A DNA stretch of 64,000 bases from Kuafuiihalomonas sp039024635 (GTDB taxonomy: Bacteria; Myxococcota; Kuafuiibacteriia; Kuafuiibacteriales; Kuafuiibacteriaceae), in contig JBCCQA010000023.1 of assembly GCA_039024635.1 (NCBI GenBank), positions 1-64,000 on the forward strand. Direction: 5' to 3'. A program made the position numbers and the translations under genes. Positions 16,823 to 25,379 of the stretch are shown piece by piece (the stretch's first letter is position 1; every line of letters begins with the position of its first letter). The notes below the pieces were generated by a model that worked only from the letters and a program-made list of their open reading frames with translations, did no database searches and had not been told where the DNA came from.

Positions 16823-18301
16823 GTGCGCGCGGCGGTGGGATTGAGCTTGGTCGGCCTCGCCTGCGGAGGTCCTGCCGACCCGGGGCAAGAACCCTTGGTC
16901 GAGGGCAAGACCCTTCAGATCATCAAGACGACCCTGCCCAACGCCCAGGTCGGGACGATGTATGAGGCCATCGTCACAGCAGAGGGCGGCAGCGGCGTGA
17001 CCGTGGATTGGAAGGTGATTCGCTGCTGCATCGCCCCCGGGCTGGGCCTCGACGCGGCTGGAATCTCGCCCACGCAGACCCGGATTCGCGGCGTGCCTCG
17101 TGAGACGGGTAGCTTCGACTTCCGCATCGAGGCCCTGGACGCGGAGGGATCGACGGCCTCCGCCCGATTCACCCTCAACGTCCTTCCCGGTCCCCCCAAC
17201 CCCGTCATCGTAGAGACCCAGGGACCCGGCCGAGTGGGGGAGTTCTTCGTGGCCCGCTTCGAAGCCACGGGCGTTGTCGCCTCAAGTTACCTCTGGCGGC
17301 TGAACTCGGGAGTGGCATCCCTAGCGGCCGGACTGCAGTGGGTACCCGGCTCGCCCGAGGACGACATGGCCGAGATTCGAGGGACGCCCGAAGAGGGCGG
17401 CCTCTTCCAGGTGGAGCTCCAGGTTCAGACCGGAACCGGCTTCGACACCCTCCGAACCGAGCTCGACATCCGCTACCCGGAGTTGGCTTTCGAGACCCAG
17501 GACTTGCCCGATGGCCAGCAGGGCGAAGCGTACCTGGCCACGATCCGGGTCGGCGGCGGCGCCGGCCGAGGCATCATGTGGAGCTTGGGCAGCTCACCTC
17601 CCAACGGACTGCGACTCGATACCAGCGCCCCCGCCGCCACCACGACCCTTTCGGGGACGCCCTCCGGCCAGGGTCAGACCGACTTCGACGTCATCGCCGC
17701 GGACCCGGTGTCGGGCAGCATCGCGCGCAAGACATTCAGCATCCTCGTCGCCGAGGGCCGCCCGCCCCTGCGGGTCCTCACGGCCGCCCTGCCTCCGGCC
17801 GCGGTCCAAACCCCCTACGACCAGAGGCTGGACGCTTCGGGCGGCACGCCACCCTACGAGTGGTCGGTGCAAAACCAGCTGCCCCCTGACCTCGTGATCC
17901 TCAACAACCGCCTGGTGGGGACACCCAGCCGAGAGGCCAGCGTCGACCTGGACCTACAAGTCAGAGATGCGACGGGCGCCGCTGCTCAGCGAACGATTCG
18001 CCTGGAAATCGGCCCGCCGGAGCTCTCCATCCTCTCGGACATCTTGCCCGACGGGAAGGTCGACGAGCCCTACGAGGCCACAATCCTGACTCGCAACGGT
18101 CCCAGCTTCGGGCTCATATGGTACCCGGGCGGCGGCGACATCCCCCCGGGCCTCCAGCTTCGCTCCAACTCGTCCCCCAACGGGGTGATCTTCGGGACGC
18201 CACTCCAGGCGGGTGTCTACGAGTTCGGCGTCGTCGTCCTGGATCCGGGAACGAACAATCGCACCGACCGGCGAGAGCTCAAGCTGACCATCGTGGAGTG
18301 A
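16823..18301 (+). CDS. Lipoprotein with repeated putative-Ig domains
   Basis: 492 residues, GTG start. Lipobox LVGLAC with acylated Cys14. The mature protein is built from about five tandem Ig-like units of the He_PIG type, each starting with a phrase such as LPDGQxGExYxATI and ending in an IxGTPxxxGxxxFxVxxxD phrase, at roughly residues 30-125, 128-220, 225-315, 320-405 and 407-492. These domains are common in bacterial surface adhesins and carbohydrate-binding proteins. There is no catalytic domain. It is a single gene, facing convergently into the ParB-like gene with only 15 nt between stops. Confidence 0.83.
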   Translation: MRAAVGLSLVGLACGGPADPGQEPLVEGKTLQIIKTTLPNAQVGTMYEAIVTAEGGSGVTVDWKVIRCCIAPGLGLDAAGISPTQTRIRGVPRETGSFDFRIEALDAEGSTASARFTLNVLPGPPNPVIVETQGPGRVGEFFVARFEATGVVASSYLWRLNSGVASLAAGLQWVPGSPEDDMAEIRGTPEEGGLFQVELQVQTGTGFDTLRTELDIRYPELAFETQDLPDGQQGEAYLATIRVGGGAGRGIMWSLGSSPPNGLRLDTSAPAATTTLSGTPSGQGQTDFDVIAADPVSGSIARKTFSILVAEGRPPLRVLTAALPPAAVQTPYDQRLDASGGTPPYEWSVQNQLPPDLVILNNRLVGTPSREASVDLDLQVRDATGAAAQRTIRLEIGPPELSILSDILPDGKVDEPYEATILTRNGPSFGLIWYPGGGDIPPGLQLRSNSSPNGVIFGTPLQAGVYEFGVVVLDPGTNNRTDRRELKLTIVE

Positions 18302-18316
18302 GGCGCCAGAACCTCA

Positions 18317-19264
18317 TCACAGGAGGGCGGGGTCGGCTTTGCCGGGGTCGAAACGCTCGGCCTTTTCTTTCATCCGCTGGATAGCCTCTTCGAATTCCAG
18401 CTCGGTCGTCTTCGCCCGGACAGGATTGATGCGGGCCACGACGTAGGTCTTGAGATAGGGGCTCTCGAAGCCCCGATTCCTGAGGGCCTGCACGAGGGCT
18501 TCGACCTGATCGTCGACTTCGAGCAGCTGGGTCGAGCGAGTCTCTCGGGCGAGGAGACTCGTGCTCAGGGGCTGATCCATGAAGCGGTCGATCTTCTTTA
18601 GAAGCGGAAGGTAGGTCGAGCCTGCGAAGCGGGGACGAGCCTCGTAGGCCAGGCCCAAGGTGAGGTGGGCTGGGTCTTCGAACTCGGATTCGAACTCGGT
18701 CTCTTTCGGGTCGAAGGCCGCACCGAGCTCCCGCGCCAAACGGATGGCCTCGGCCGCCCGGTCCTTCAGGCCGGGGGCCTTCTCGGTGTTGAGCGCGAGG
18801 ATTTGATACTCCAAGTCCTGCTCGAGGACGACGACGGCGATGATGCTGCGAGCGCCCAGTTTGCGGAGTGCAGCCAGACGGTGATGACCGTTGGGACTGC
18901 GAAATCCCTCCGGTGTCCCGGCCTTGGGGACGACGACGATGGGGTCGAGGTAGCGGCCGATGCGCTCGATGACCGAGGCCAACTTGGTGACGTGGGCGTC
19001 GGACAGATCTCGCTGAAAGGGTGAGGCCTCAATCTGCTCGATGGGGAGGGCGGCCAGGAGCTGCCAAAGAGCCCCAATGGGCTCCCGGTAGCGGGCGAGG
19101 ACCGCGCCTCCGCTCTGCTCTACCCGCTCCTGCAGCGGGGCGAGGCTCGGCGGTGGCGTCTCCTCGACCGTCTGAGCGGCGAAGAGGCCGAGACTGCCCG
19201 GCTTTCGCCGCTTTCGTCGTGGGGGCGCCATCGGAATGCCACGATAGGGGGGCGCGTTCTCCAT
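18317..19264 (-). CDS. Stand-alone ParB-like domain protein
   Basis: About 315 residues from the ATG at 19264; an ATG at 19231 gives 304. A basic N-terminus (PPRRKRRKPG) is followed by a ParB/sulfiredoxin-fold domain (about 95-190): IEASPFQRDL, SVIERIGRYLDPIVVVP and the motif NGHHRLAALRKLGA, where chromosomal ParB has GERRxRA. No helix-turn-helix of canonical ParB and no parA are present. The C-terminal half (about 200-315) is helical and unfamiliar. A CTP-dependent switch or nuclease is possible but not shown. It is divergent from the AsmA gene. Confidence 0.75.
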   Translation of the reverse strand: MENAPPYRGIPMAPPRRKRRKPGSLGLFAAQTVEETPPPSLAPLQERVEQSGGAVLARYREPIGALWQLLAALPIEQIEASPFQRDLSDAHVTKLASVIERIGRYLDPIVVVPKAGTPEGFRSPNGHHRLAALRKLGARSIIAVVVLEQDLEYQILALNTEKAPGLKDRAAEAIRLARELGAAFDPKETEFESEFEDPAHLTLGLAYEARPRFAGSTYLPLLKKIDRFMDQPLSTSLLARETRSTQLLEVDDQVEALVQALRNRGFESPYLKTYVVARINPVRAKTTELEFEEAIQRMKEKAERFDPGKADPALL

Positions 19265-19324
19265 TTGAAGGACAATGGCCTCTGACTCGACGACGACGAG
19301 AGAAAGTCCCAGACACTCCGAATC

Positions 19325-22120
19325 ATGGGAGACAGTGAGCGTGCTTCGGGCAAGTCTGTGCGCCTGACCATGAGGCTCGTGAAGATCCTTTTGGGCGGCC
19401 TGGCCGCCCTCCTCGGCTTGGGGGCGACGGCGGTCCTCGCCTTGGTATTCCTGGTCGACCTCGACGGACTCATCGACCGCTACACCGCGCCGGCCCTGGA
19501 CGCGGCATCGGCCGCTTTGGGTCGCGAGCTGAAGGTCGACGAAGTGCATGTGACCTGGTTCCCAGTCTTGGGCGTCGAAGCCACGACTTTGGCCGTCGCG
19601 GAGAGCCCCGCCGTGGAGGGCAACCTTCCCTTCCTGCAGGCCGAGGCGATGTCCATCGGCGTGGAGCTCTGGCCGGCCCTGAGCTCTTTTGGCAAAGACC
19701 TGCGGGTGGACCGCGTGGTGCTGTCCAGGCCCGTGGTTCGAGTCGTTCGGATGGAGGACGGCCGCTACAACTTTTCAGACTTGGGGGCCGGCGGCGAAGC
19801 GGACCCCTCCATGAAGGCCGAAGAAGATCAGATCGCCGACTATGTCGAGTCGGCCCACGCCGCCCGCATCGCCATCGAAGACGGCGAGCTGGTCTATCTC
19901 GCTCCTGGCCAAGAAGAGCTTCGCGTGAAGCAGGTCGACTTCGAGGTCCTGGACATAGAGCTAGGTCAGCCCACCAGACTCAACCTCGCCCTGGCCCTGT
20001 TCGCGGAAACCCAAAACCTCCGTGTGGAAATGGAGACCGGTCCCCTCCCCAGCAAACTCTCCAGCTTCGAGCTCCCGGCCATCAAGTCGGCGGAACTCTT
20101 CGCGAGCGACTTTCCATTGGGAAGGCTCGGCGTCCTCGATGAGGCATCGGGCCTGGACATCGGCCAGGCTCTGATGAACGCGGACGTGGTCGTCAAACCG
20201 TCGGCGACGGGCATCCGAATCGAAGGCCCCATCGACCTTCGGGGCCTGCGCATCGCTTCGGGCCAGAAGACCGGGCAAGCCTTCGATGCCGGCGTCACCT
20301 TGGCCCTCGCCACGGGCTACGACTTCGCCGAGCTTCGATTCGATCCCACCGAGCTGCGACTGGGCCCGGCCCGCCTTCGAGCCCAAGGGCTGGTCCGAAC
20401 CGCCACCCTGTCCTGGGCGGAGCTCGAGGTGGATACACTGGCGCCTTTCGCCCCAGGGGCACTCCTGGCCCTCGTCCCGGGCGGTGGCCCGGACCCGGGC
20501 GGCGAAGTCCAGTTCAACCTGACCAGCAACGGGAGCCCCGAGTCCGTGAATGCTCAGGGCAAGATCGTAGCTACGGGACTCGACTACGACGCAGGGGGGA
20601 CACGGATCCGGGGTCCGGTCTCGATGAACTACCGGCTGTCCGGGACCCCCGCGGATCTGAGCTTCGATCTTGGAGTGGCGGCCGATGGGGCCAAATTCAG
20701 CGGTGGGGGGCTCGAGAAGAAGTCGGGCACGAAGCTGCGCGTCGACGTCCAGGGCAAGGCGAACGGCAGCGCCTTGCGTGCAAGTCAGCTGGCGATTGAA
20801 GCCGGTGCTTCAAGAGTGACGGGCTCGGCCTACTACCCCCTGTCGGGGGGCAAGATGCGGCTCGCCTTCGATACCGGTCGCCTTTCCTTGGTGTCCCTCC
20901 GCACGGACATGGGCCTGGACCTCGGCGCAATGGCCGAGAACGCCTTTCTCAGCGCGAAGGGAAGCTTCGAGGCCCCGGTGAGCGACCCGTCGAAGGGCCA
21001 GATTCAGGTCCCCTCCTTCGACTACGAAGCGGGCAAGAACCGTATCCGGGGGAGCGCCAGGGTGGGTCGCTTCGATCCTCTGGAGGGGGAACTGGCGGCA
21101 AGCAGTTCGCTGCTGGACGCCGACGCCCTCCTGGGGAGTTCCAGTAGCGGCGGCGCCTCCAGCGGACCGTCGAACGAGCCTATCCTTCCCTCCTCCATGC
21201 GACGAGCGCGCTTCGCCGTGAAGGGAAGCTTCAAGCGCCTCGTCTACGATGGCGTGTCGATGCAAAACGCAGACCTGTCCGCTCTCTTGGAAGACGGGAA
21301 GCTGAAGATCCGACGCTTCGACTTCGACGCCTACGGCGGGAGCTTGGACGCGGATGGGACCGTTCTCGACCTGACCGCGATTCCCATGAAGTATGAGCTC
21401 AAGGCGCGGCTCAAGAGCATGAATGCGGGTCAGCTCCTGTCGAAGTGGACCTCCTTGGGATCCACGCTGAGCGGGAAGCTCGACACCCGGATGGAGCTCT
21501 CGGGCTCCGGCCTGGAGTGGACGCAGATGGCCCGGACCCTGGCCGGCGGCGTCTCGGCCGAGTTCTCCAACGGGAGCTTCAGCGGCTTGAACGTCCTCGA
21601 AGAGACGCTGACGCCCCTGTCCAAGGCCGTGAACTTCGTTTCGCCCGGCTCGGTGGACCTCGGAAGACGCTTGAGCACTGACTTCCGGCGATTGGCCGGG
21701 GAGTTCGAGCTGAAGCAAGGCCAGCTTCAGCTCGCTCGCAAGATGCGGCTGGAGACCTCGGCCGGTCTGGTGGAGCTCGGCGGTGGCATCGGCCTGGACA
21801 AGAAGCTCAACCTGAAGGGCGACCTGATGCTCACGCCGGACATGATCCGTCGGCTGACCGGCGGTCGGGTGAAAGTGAATGAGACGATCCCGATGGGCTT
21901 CGGCGTGGGCTGTTCCATGACGAAGCCCTGTATACGGAACGTCGACGTAAAGGGCGTGGCCGGTCAGCTGACCGCGGCGCTGGCCAAAGACGCCGCCCAA
22001 CAGGCCGCATCGAGGGCCACACGCGAGATCGAAAAGCGTCTCCCCGATCAGACCAAAGAAACCGTCGACAAGGCCAAAGAGAAGGCGAAGAAGTCCCTGA
22101 AGAACATCTTCGGTCGTTGA
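19325..22120 (+). CDS. AsmA-family inner-membrane/periplasmic protein
   Basis: 931 residues, ATG start. One N-terminal TM helix (about 15-43) is followed by the AsmA N-domain (DRYTAPALDAASAALGRELKVDEV type). A long beta-rich periplasmic region follows, and then a C-terminal AsmA-like domain (about 600-860) containing the GxFSGLNVLEE and FSRLAGEFELKQG-like segments. AsmA/TamB-type proteins form lipid-conducting grooves that move phospholipids between inner and outer membrane. The tail (870-931) is a Lys/Ala-rich coiled helix. Its stop overlaps the TTG start of the sirtuin gene. Confidence 0.88.
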   Translation: MGDSERASGKSVRLTMRLVKILLGGLAALLGLGATAVLALVFLVDLDGLIDRYTAPALDAASAALGRELKVDEVHVTWFPVLGVEATTLAVAESPAVEGNLPFLQAEAMSIGVELWPALSSFGKDLRVDRVVLSRPVVRVVRMEDGRYNFSDLGAGGEADPSMKAEEDQIADYVESAHAARIAIEDGELVYLAPGQEELRVKQVDFEVLDIELGQPTRLNLALALFAETQNLRVEMETGPLPSKLSSFELPAIKSAELFASDFPLGRLGVLDEASGLDIGQALMNADVVVKPSATGIRIEGPIDLRGLRIASGQKTGQAFDAGVTLALATGYDFAELRFDPTELRLGPARLRAQGLVRTATLSWAELEVDTLAPFAPGALLALVPGGGPDPGGEVQFNLTSNGSPESVNAQGKIVATGLDYDAGGTRIRGPVSMNYRLSGTPADLSFDLGVAADGAKFSGGGLEKKSGTKLRVDVQGKANGSALRASQLAIEAGASRVTGSAYYPLSGGKMRLAFDTGRLSLVSLRTDMGLDLGAMAENAFLSAKGSFEAPVSDPSKGQIQVPSFDYEAGKNRIRGSARVGRFDPLEGELAASSSLLDADALLGSSSSGGASSGPSNEPILPSSMRRARFAVKGSFKRLVYDGVSMQNADLSALLEDGKLKIRRFDFDAYGGSLDADGTVLDLTAIPMKYELKARLKSMNAGQLLSKWTSLGSTLSGKLDTRMELSGSGLEWTQMARTLAGGVSAEFSNGSFSGLNVLEETLTPLSKAVNFVSPGSVDLGRRLSTDFRRLAGEFELKQGQLQLARKMRLETSAGLVELGGGIGLDKKLNLKGDLMLTPDMIRRLTGGRVKVNETIPMGFGVGCSMTKPCIRNVDVKGVAGQLTAALAKDAAQQAASRATREIEKRLPDQTKETVDKAKEKAKKSLKNIFGR

Positions 22121-23073
22121 GCCAAGGTGCCGAGACGCTGCAGCGGCGAAAGTCGTGGGTCCTCCCATGGGCATCTGAGAGGATGCTCGGTGTGAAGAGG
22201 GCCCTCCCCGTCAGCCGACAGAGCTCGGCCCCTGAGCTTCCAGGAGTGCCGCCGGACGAGAACGCAGCCCGTCTCATCGAGTTCATGAGAGGGAGGCGGG
22301 TGTGCGTACTGACCGGGGCCGGAACATCGACGGATTCCGGGATACCGGACTACCGAGGATCCTCGACGCGGCATCGGAAGCGAAATCCGGTCCAGTTCCG
22401 GCCCTTCGTCGATGATGTCCGCGTTCGCCGGCGCTACTGGGCTCGGGCCGTCATCGGCTGGCCGCGCTTTCGAACGGTGCGGCCGAATCCCGCCCACGAG
22501 GCCCTGGCCCAGCTGGAGGCGGCCGGCGTCGTGGACGGGCTCATCACCCAGAACGTCGACCGGCTTCACCACAAAGCCGGCTCCTCGGATCCTTTGGAGC
22601 TCCACGGCGCTCTGGCCGAAGTCGGCTGCCTGGACTGTCACAGACTCTGGTGCCGAGACGAGGTTCAAGCCTGGATGCTGGCCCTCAATCCCGGATTCGA
22701 GGACGACGGGGCCGAGTCCGCCCCCGACGGCGACGCCGAGCTTCCGAGCGAGCTCATCGAACGCTTTGAGGTGGCGGCCTGCCCCGCTTGCGGAGGCGTT
22801 CTGAAACCGAGGGTCGTGTTCTTCGGCGAGAACGTCCCGAAGCCAATCGTGGAGGAAGCATGGGCCCGATGGCGACGAGCCAACGCCCTGCTGGTGGTCG
22901 GCAGCTCCCTGACGGTGTTCAGCGGCTACCGCTTCGTGAAGAAGGCCCCACTCCAAGGCCTACCGGTGGCCATCTTGAACCTGGGCCCGACCCGCGGAGA
23001 TCCTCTGGCCGAGCTCCGTTTGGATGCCCCGGTGAGTCAGGTGCTCCCCAAAGTCGCCGCCGCCCTGGCCTGA
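22117..23073 (+). CDS. Sir2-family NAD-dependent protein deacylase
   Basis: 318 residues from the TTG at 22117, overlapping the AsmA stop; a later ATG at 22183 is possible. The NAD site GAGTSTDSGIPDYRG is at 67-81, TQNVDRLHHKAG at 144-155, catalytic His163 in ELHG, a Zn site CLDC (171/174) plus CPAC (222/225), and GSSLTVFSGYRF near 262-273. The sequence is closest to class II (SIRT4-like) sirtuins. It would remove acyl groups from lysines and release nicotinamide. No acetyltransferase gene is nearby. Confidence 0.93.
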   Translation: MSQGAETLQRRKSWVLPWASERMLGVKRALPVSRQSSAPELPGVPPDENAARLIEFMRGRRVCVLTGAGTSTDSGIPDYRGSSTRHRKRNPVQFRPFVDDVRVRRRYWARAVIGWPRFRTVRPNPAHEALAQLEAAGVVDGLITQNVDRLHHKAGSSDPLELHGALAEVGCLDCHRLWCRDEVQAWMLALNPGFEDDGAESAPDGDAELPSELIERFEVAACPACGGVLKPRVVFFGENVPKPIVEEAWARWRRANALLVVGSSLTVFSGYRFVKKAPLQGLPVAILNLGPTRGDPLAELRLDAPVSQVLPKVAAALA

Positions 23074-23084
23074 AGGTCCCTTAC

Positions 23085-25142
23085 TTACCAGACTGTGCAG
23101 CGATCCGTCGGGGCCATGGGGGTACCGGCTGCGCACTGGAAGGCGTCCGCAAATTCGGGAAGGTTGGAGAGGCTCCCGTTGACACGATACTTGGGCGGAC
23201 TGTGGGGATCGGTCTGGATTCGCAGCTTGGCCTCTTCGTCTCGGACCTTGGCGCACCAGATCTGAGCAGTGGAGATGAAGAACTGCTGGTCTTCGGTGTA
23301 GCCGCTCGCCACGATGGGTTGAGCGTCGGCCCGGAGGGCGCGGTAGGCCTGGAAAGCCAGCTTGACGCCGCCCATGTCGGCGATGTTTTCGCCCAGGGTC
23401 AGCTTGCCGTTCAGGTTGAGGCCCGGAAGCGGTTCGTAGCCGGCGTACTGGTCTGCCACGCACTGGGTCCGACCTTCGAAGGCCTCCCTGGTCTCAGGCT
23501 CGTACCACATCTCCAGATTGCCGTTCGCATCGAAGAGGGACCCTTTGTCGTCGAATCCGTGGGTCAGCTCATGTCCCACCACCATGCCCATGGCGCCCAG
23601 GTTGGCGGCCACGCCGGAGTCCACGTCATAGAATGGGTGCTGAAGAATGCCGGCCGGAAAGACCATCTGATTTCGAAGTGGAGAGTAGTAGGCGTTCACG
23701 GTGGGCGGGCTGATGAACCACTCTTCCCTGTCCACGGGCTGGCCGATCTTGGCTAGGTTGTCGGCGATGCTCCAGCGGCGGGCGGCCAGGGCGTTGCTCG
23801 CGTAGACCTCGCCGATCTCGAACTCATAGTTCTCCCATTCACTCGGGTAGCCGATGAGGTAGGCCACCTTGTCGAGCTTCTCTTCGGCCCGTGTCCGGGT
23901 GTCCGGGTCCATCCAGTCCAGTTGGTCCAGGTTGGCTCGGAAGGCCTCACCAATGGCCTTGACGTAGCGTGTAGCCGCCTCTCGGCTATCGCCCGCAAAG
24001 CGGGCAGCCACGTAGGGCTGGCCGAGGAGTTCACCGAGGGCGGAGTCGGTGGCGTCGATGCAGCGTTTCCAGCGGGGAAGCTGCTCCTGGGCGCCGGTCA
24101 AGACCTTCTTGAAAGCGAAGGCCTCGTTGTCGAAGGCGGCGGAAAGGGTGGAGGCGGTGGCGCGGAGGACGTGCCAGCGGAAGTACGAACGAAGCTGGCT
24201 CGGCTTGGTCTTGGCCATCAACTCGTTCACCCGTTCGAAGAAGGGCACGTGGGTCACGTTAATGTCCTGAAGGTCTGCCTGGCCGAGAGCCCCAAAGTAC
24301 CGGTCCCAGTCGATGCGGGCGAAGCTCTCTTCCACGCCGTCCCGGTTCAGGCGGTGGTAGAGCTTGTTGGGGTCACGTCGGGAGGTTCGGTCCAGGCTCG
24401 CATCGGCCAGCCTTGTCTCCAGGCTCATCACCTTCTTGGCGTCTGAAGCCGCGGTCTTGGCTCTGGCCCCGGTCAGCTCGAACATCTTGGCGATGTGAGC
24501 TACGTAGGCCTCTCGGATCTCTGCTTTGTCCTCGTCGAAGTAGTAGTCTCGGTCGGGAAGGCCGAGGCCGTTTTGGTCGAGGTAGCCGATGACCTGGGTC
24601 GCGTCCTTGAAGTCCTGGGTCGAGCTCAGGTCCCAGAGCACCCAGATTCCGTGGGCATGAAGCTCGGCCACCAGGTCGAGGACCTGCTTGCGCGTGCGGA
24701 GGCCGTTCGCCTTTTGGAGAAGAGGCTCGATGGGCGAAAGGCCCCGGGCGTCAGCGGTCTCCTCGCTCATGCAGGCTCTGTAGAAAGCGCCCAAGCGTTG
24801 GCCCACGGGATCCTCGCCTGGTTCGGTCCTGAAGGCTTCAAGGACTGTCTTCAGGTAGGCCTGGTTCTCTTCGTTGATGACGCTGAAAGAGCGAACCCAA
24901 CGAGACCGGTCGGAGGGGATCTCGGTCTGTTCAATCCACCCTCCACAGGCAAAGGCGTAGAAGTCCTGGCAAGGATCGATAGTGGCATCGAGCGCCGTCT
25001 CGGACAGGCCGACGTCGGCGAGGGCGAGGGTCTGAACCTCGGATTCGGCGGCGGCCTCGGGGGCCGAGGCCTTGGGGCCCGCACAGGCCGCCAGGAGGAC
25101 CGAGAGGGCCCCTGGGGAGGAGCCCCAAAGTCGGGATCGCAT
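23085..25142 (-). CDS. M13-family (neprilysin-like) metallopeptidase, lipoprotein
   Basis: About 685 residues from the ATG at 25142; an ATG at 25196 adds 18 residues before the signal peptide. Lipobox LLAAC is followed by an Ala/Glu-rich linker. The M13 N-domain begins at DPCQDFYAFACGGW. The zinc site HELTH is at about 524-528, with the third ligand Glu585 in GENIADMGG and the conserved CTVW ending. The usual NAYY substrate motif is present as VNAYYSP. It hydrolyses peptides outside the cytoplasm. Predatory and scavenging bacteria often carry several of these. Confidence 0.95.
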   Translation of the reverse strand: MRSRLWGSSPGALSVLLAACAGPKASAPEAAAESEVQTLALADVGLSETALDATIDPCQDFYAFACGGWIEQTEIPSDRSRWVRSFSVINEENQAYLKTVLEAFRTEPGEDPVGQRLGAFYRACMSEETADARGLSPIEPLLQKANGLRTRKQVLDLVAELHAHGIWVLWDLSSTQDFKDATQVIGYLDQNGLGLPDRDYYFDEDKAEIREAYVAHIAKMFELTGARAKTAASDAKKVMSLETRLADASLDRTSRRDPNKLYHRLNRDGVEESFARIDWDRYFGALGQADLQDINVTHVPFFERVNELMAKTKPSQLRSYFRWHVLRATASTLSAAFDNEAFAFKKVLTGAQEQLPRWKRCIDATDSALGELLGQPYVAARFAGDSREAATRYVKAIGEAFRANLDQLDWMDPDTRTRAEEKLDKVAYLIGYPSEWENYEFEIGEVYASNALAARRWSIADNLAKIGQPVDREEWFISPPTVNAYYSPLRNQMVFPAGILQHPFYDVDSGVAANLGAMGMVVGHELTHGFDDKGSLFDANGNLEMWYEPETREAFEGRTQCVADQYAGYEPLPGLNLNGKLTLGENIADMGGVKLAFQAYRALRADAQPIVASGYTEDQQFFISTAQIWCAKVRDEEAKLRIQTDPHSPPKYRVNGSLSNLPEFADAFQCAAGTPMAPTDRCTVW

Positions 25143-25379
25143 GGACGGGAGGTCTGTGCCGAGATGCCGCGAGGGGGCAAGCGCCGAGTGACCCATGCTC
25201 TCGAAATTTCAGGCTTTTCGGCCCTGGCTAGGTCCCGACTCTATTGGAGCTGTGGTCTTCGGACCCCAGGCGAGGCTTCGTGCCCCCAAGGGACTTACGC
25301 GAAAAAGCGCGTCTCGAAGCGAGCAGGGAGACGTCGAGCGGTAGAAGACCTACACAATGCTTCGTTAGTTTGCGGGGTC

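Noticed and set aside
18317..19264. Chromosome-partition parB near an origin
   Set aside because: No parA, gidB, DnaA boxes or parS-like sites were seen, and the DNA-binding domain is missing.
24495..25379. Long open frame leading into the DUF1592 gene
   Set aside because: It runs antisense over the M13 peptidase gene; the lipoprotein signal peptide starts at 25380.
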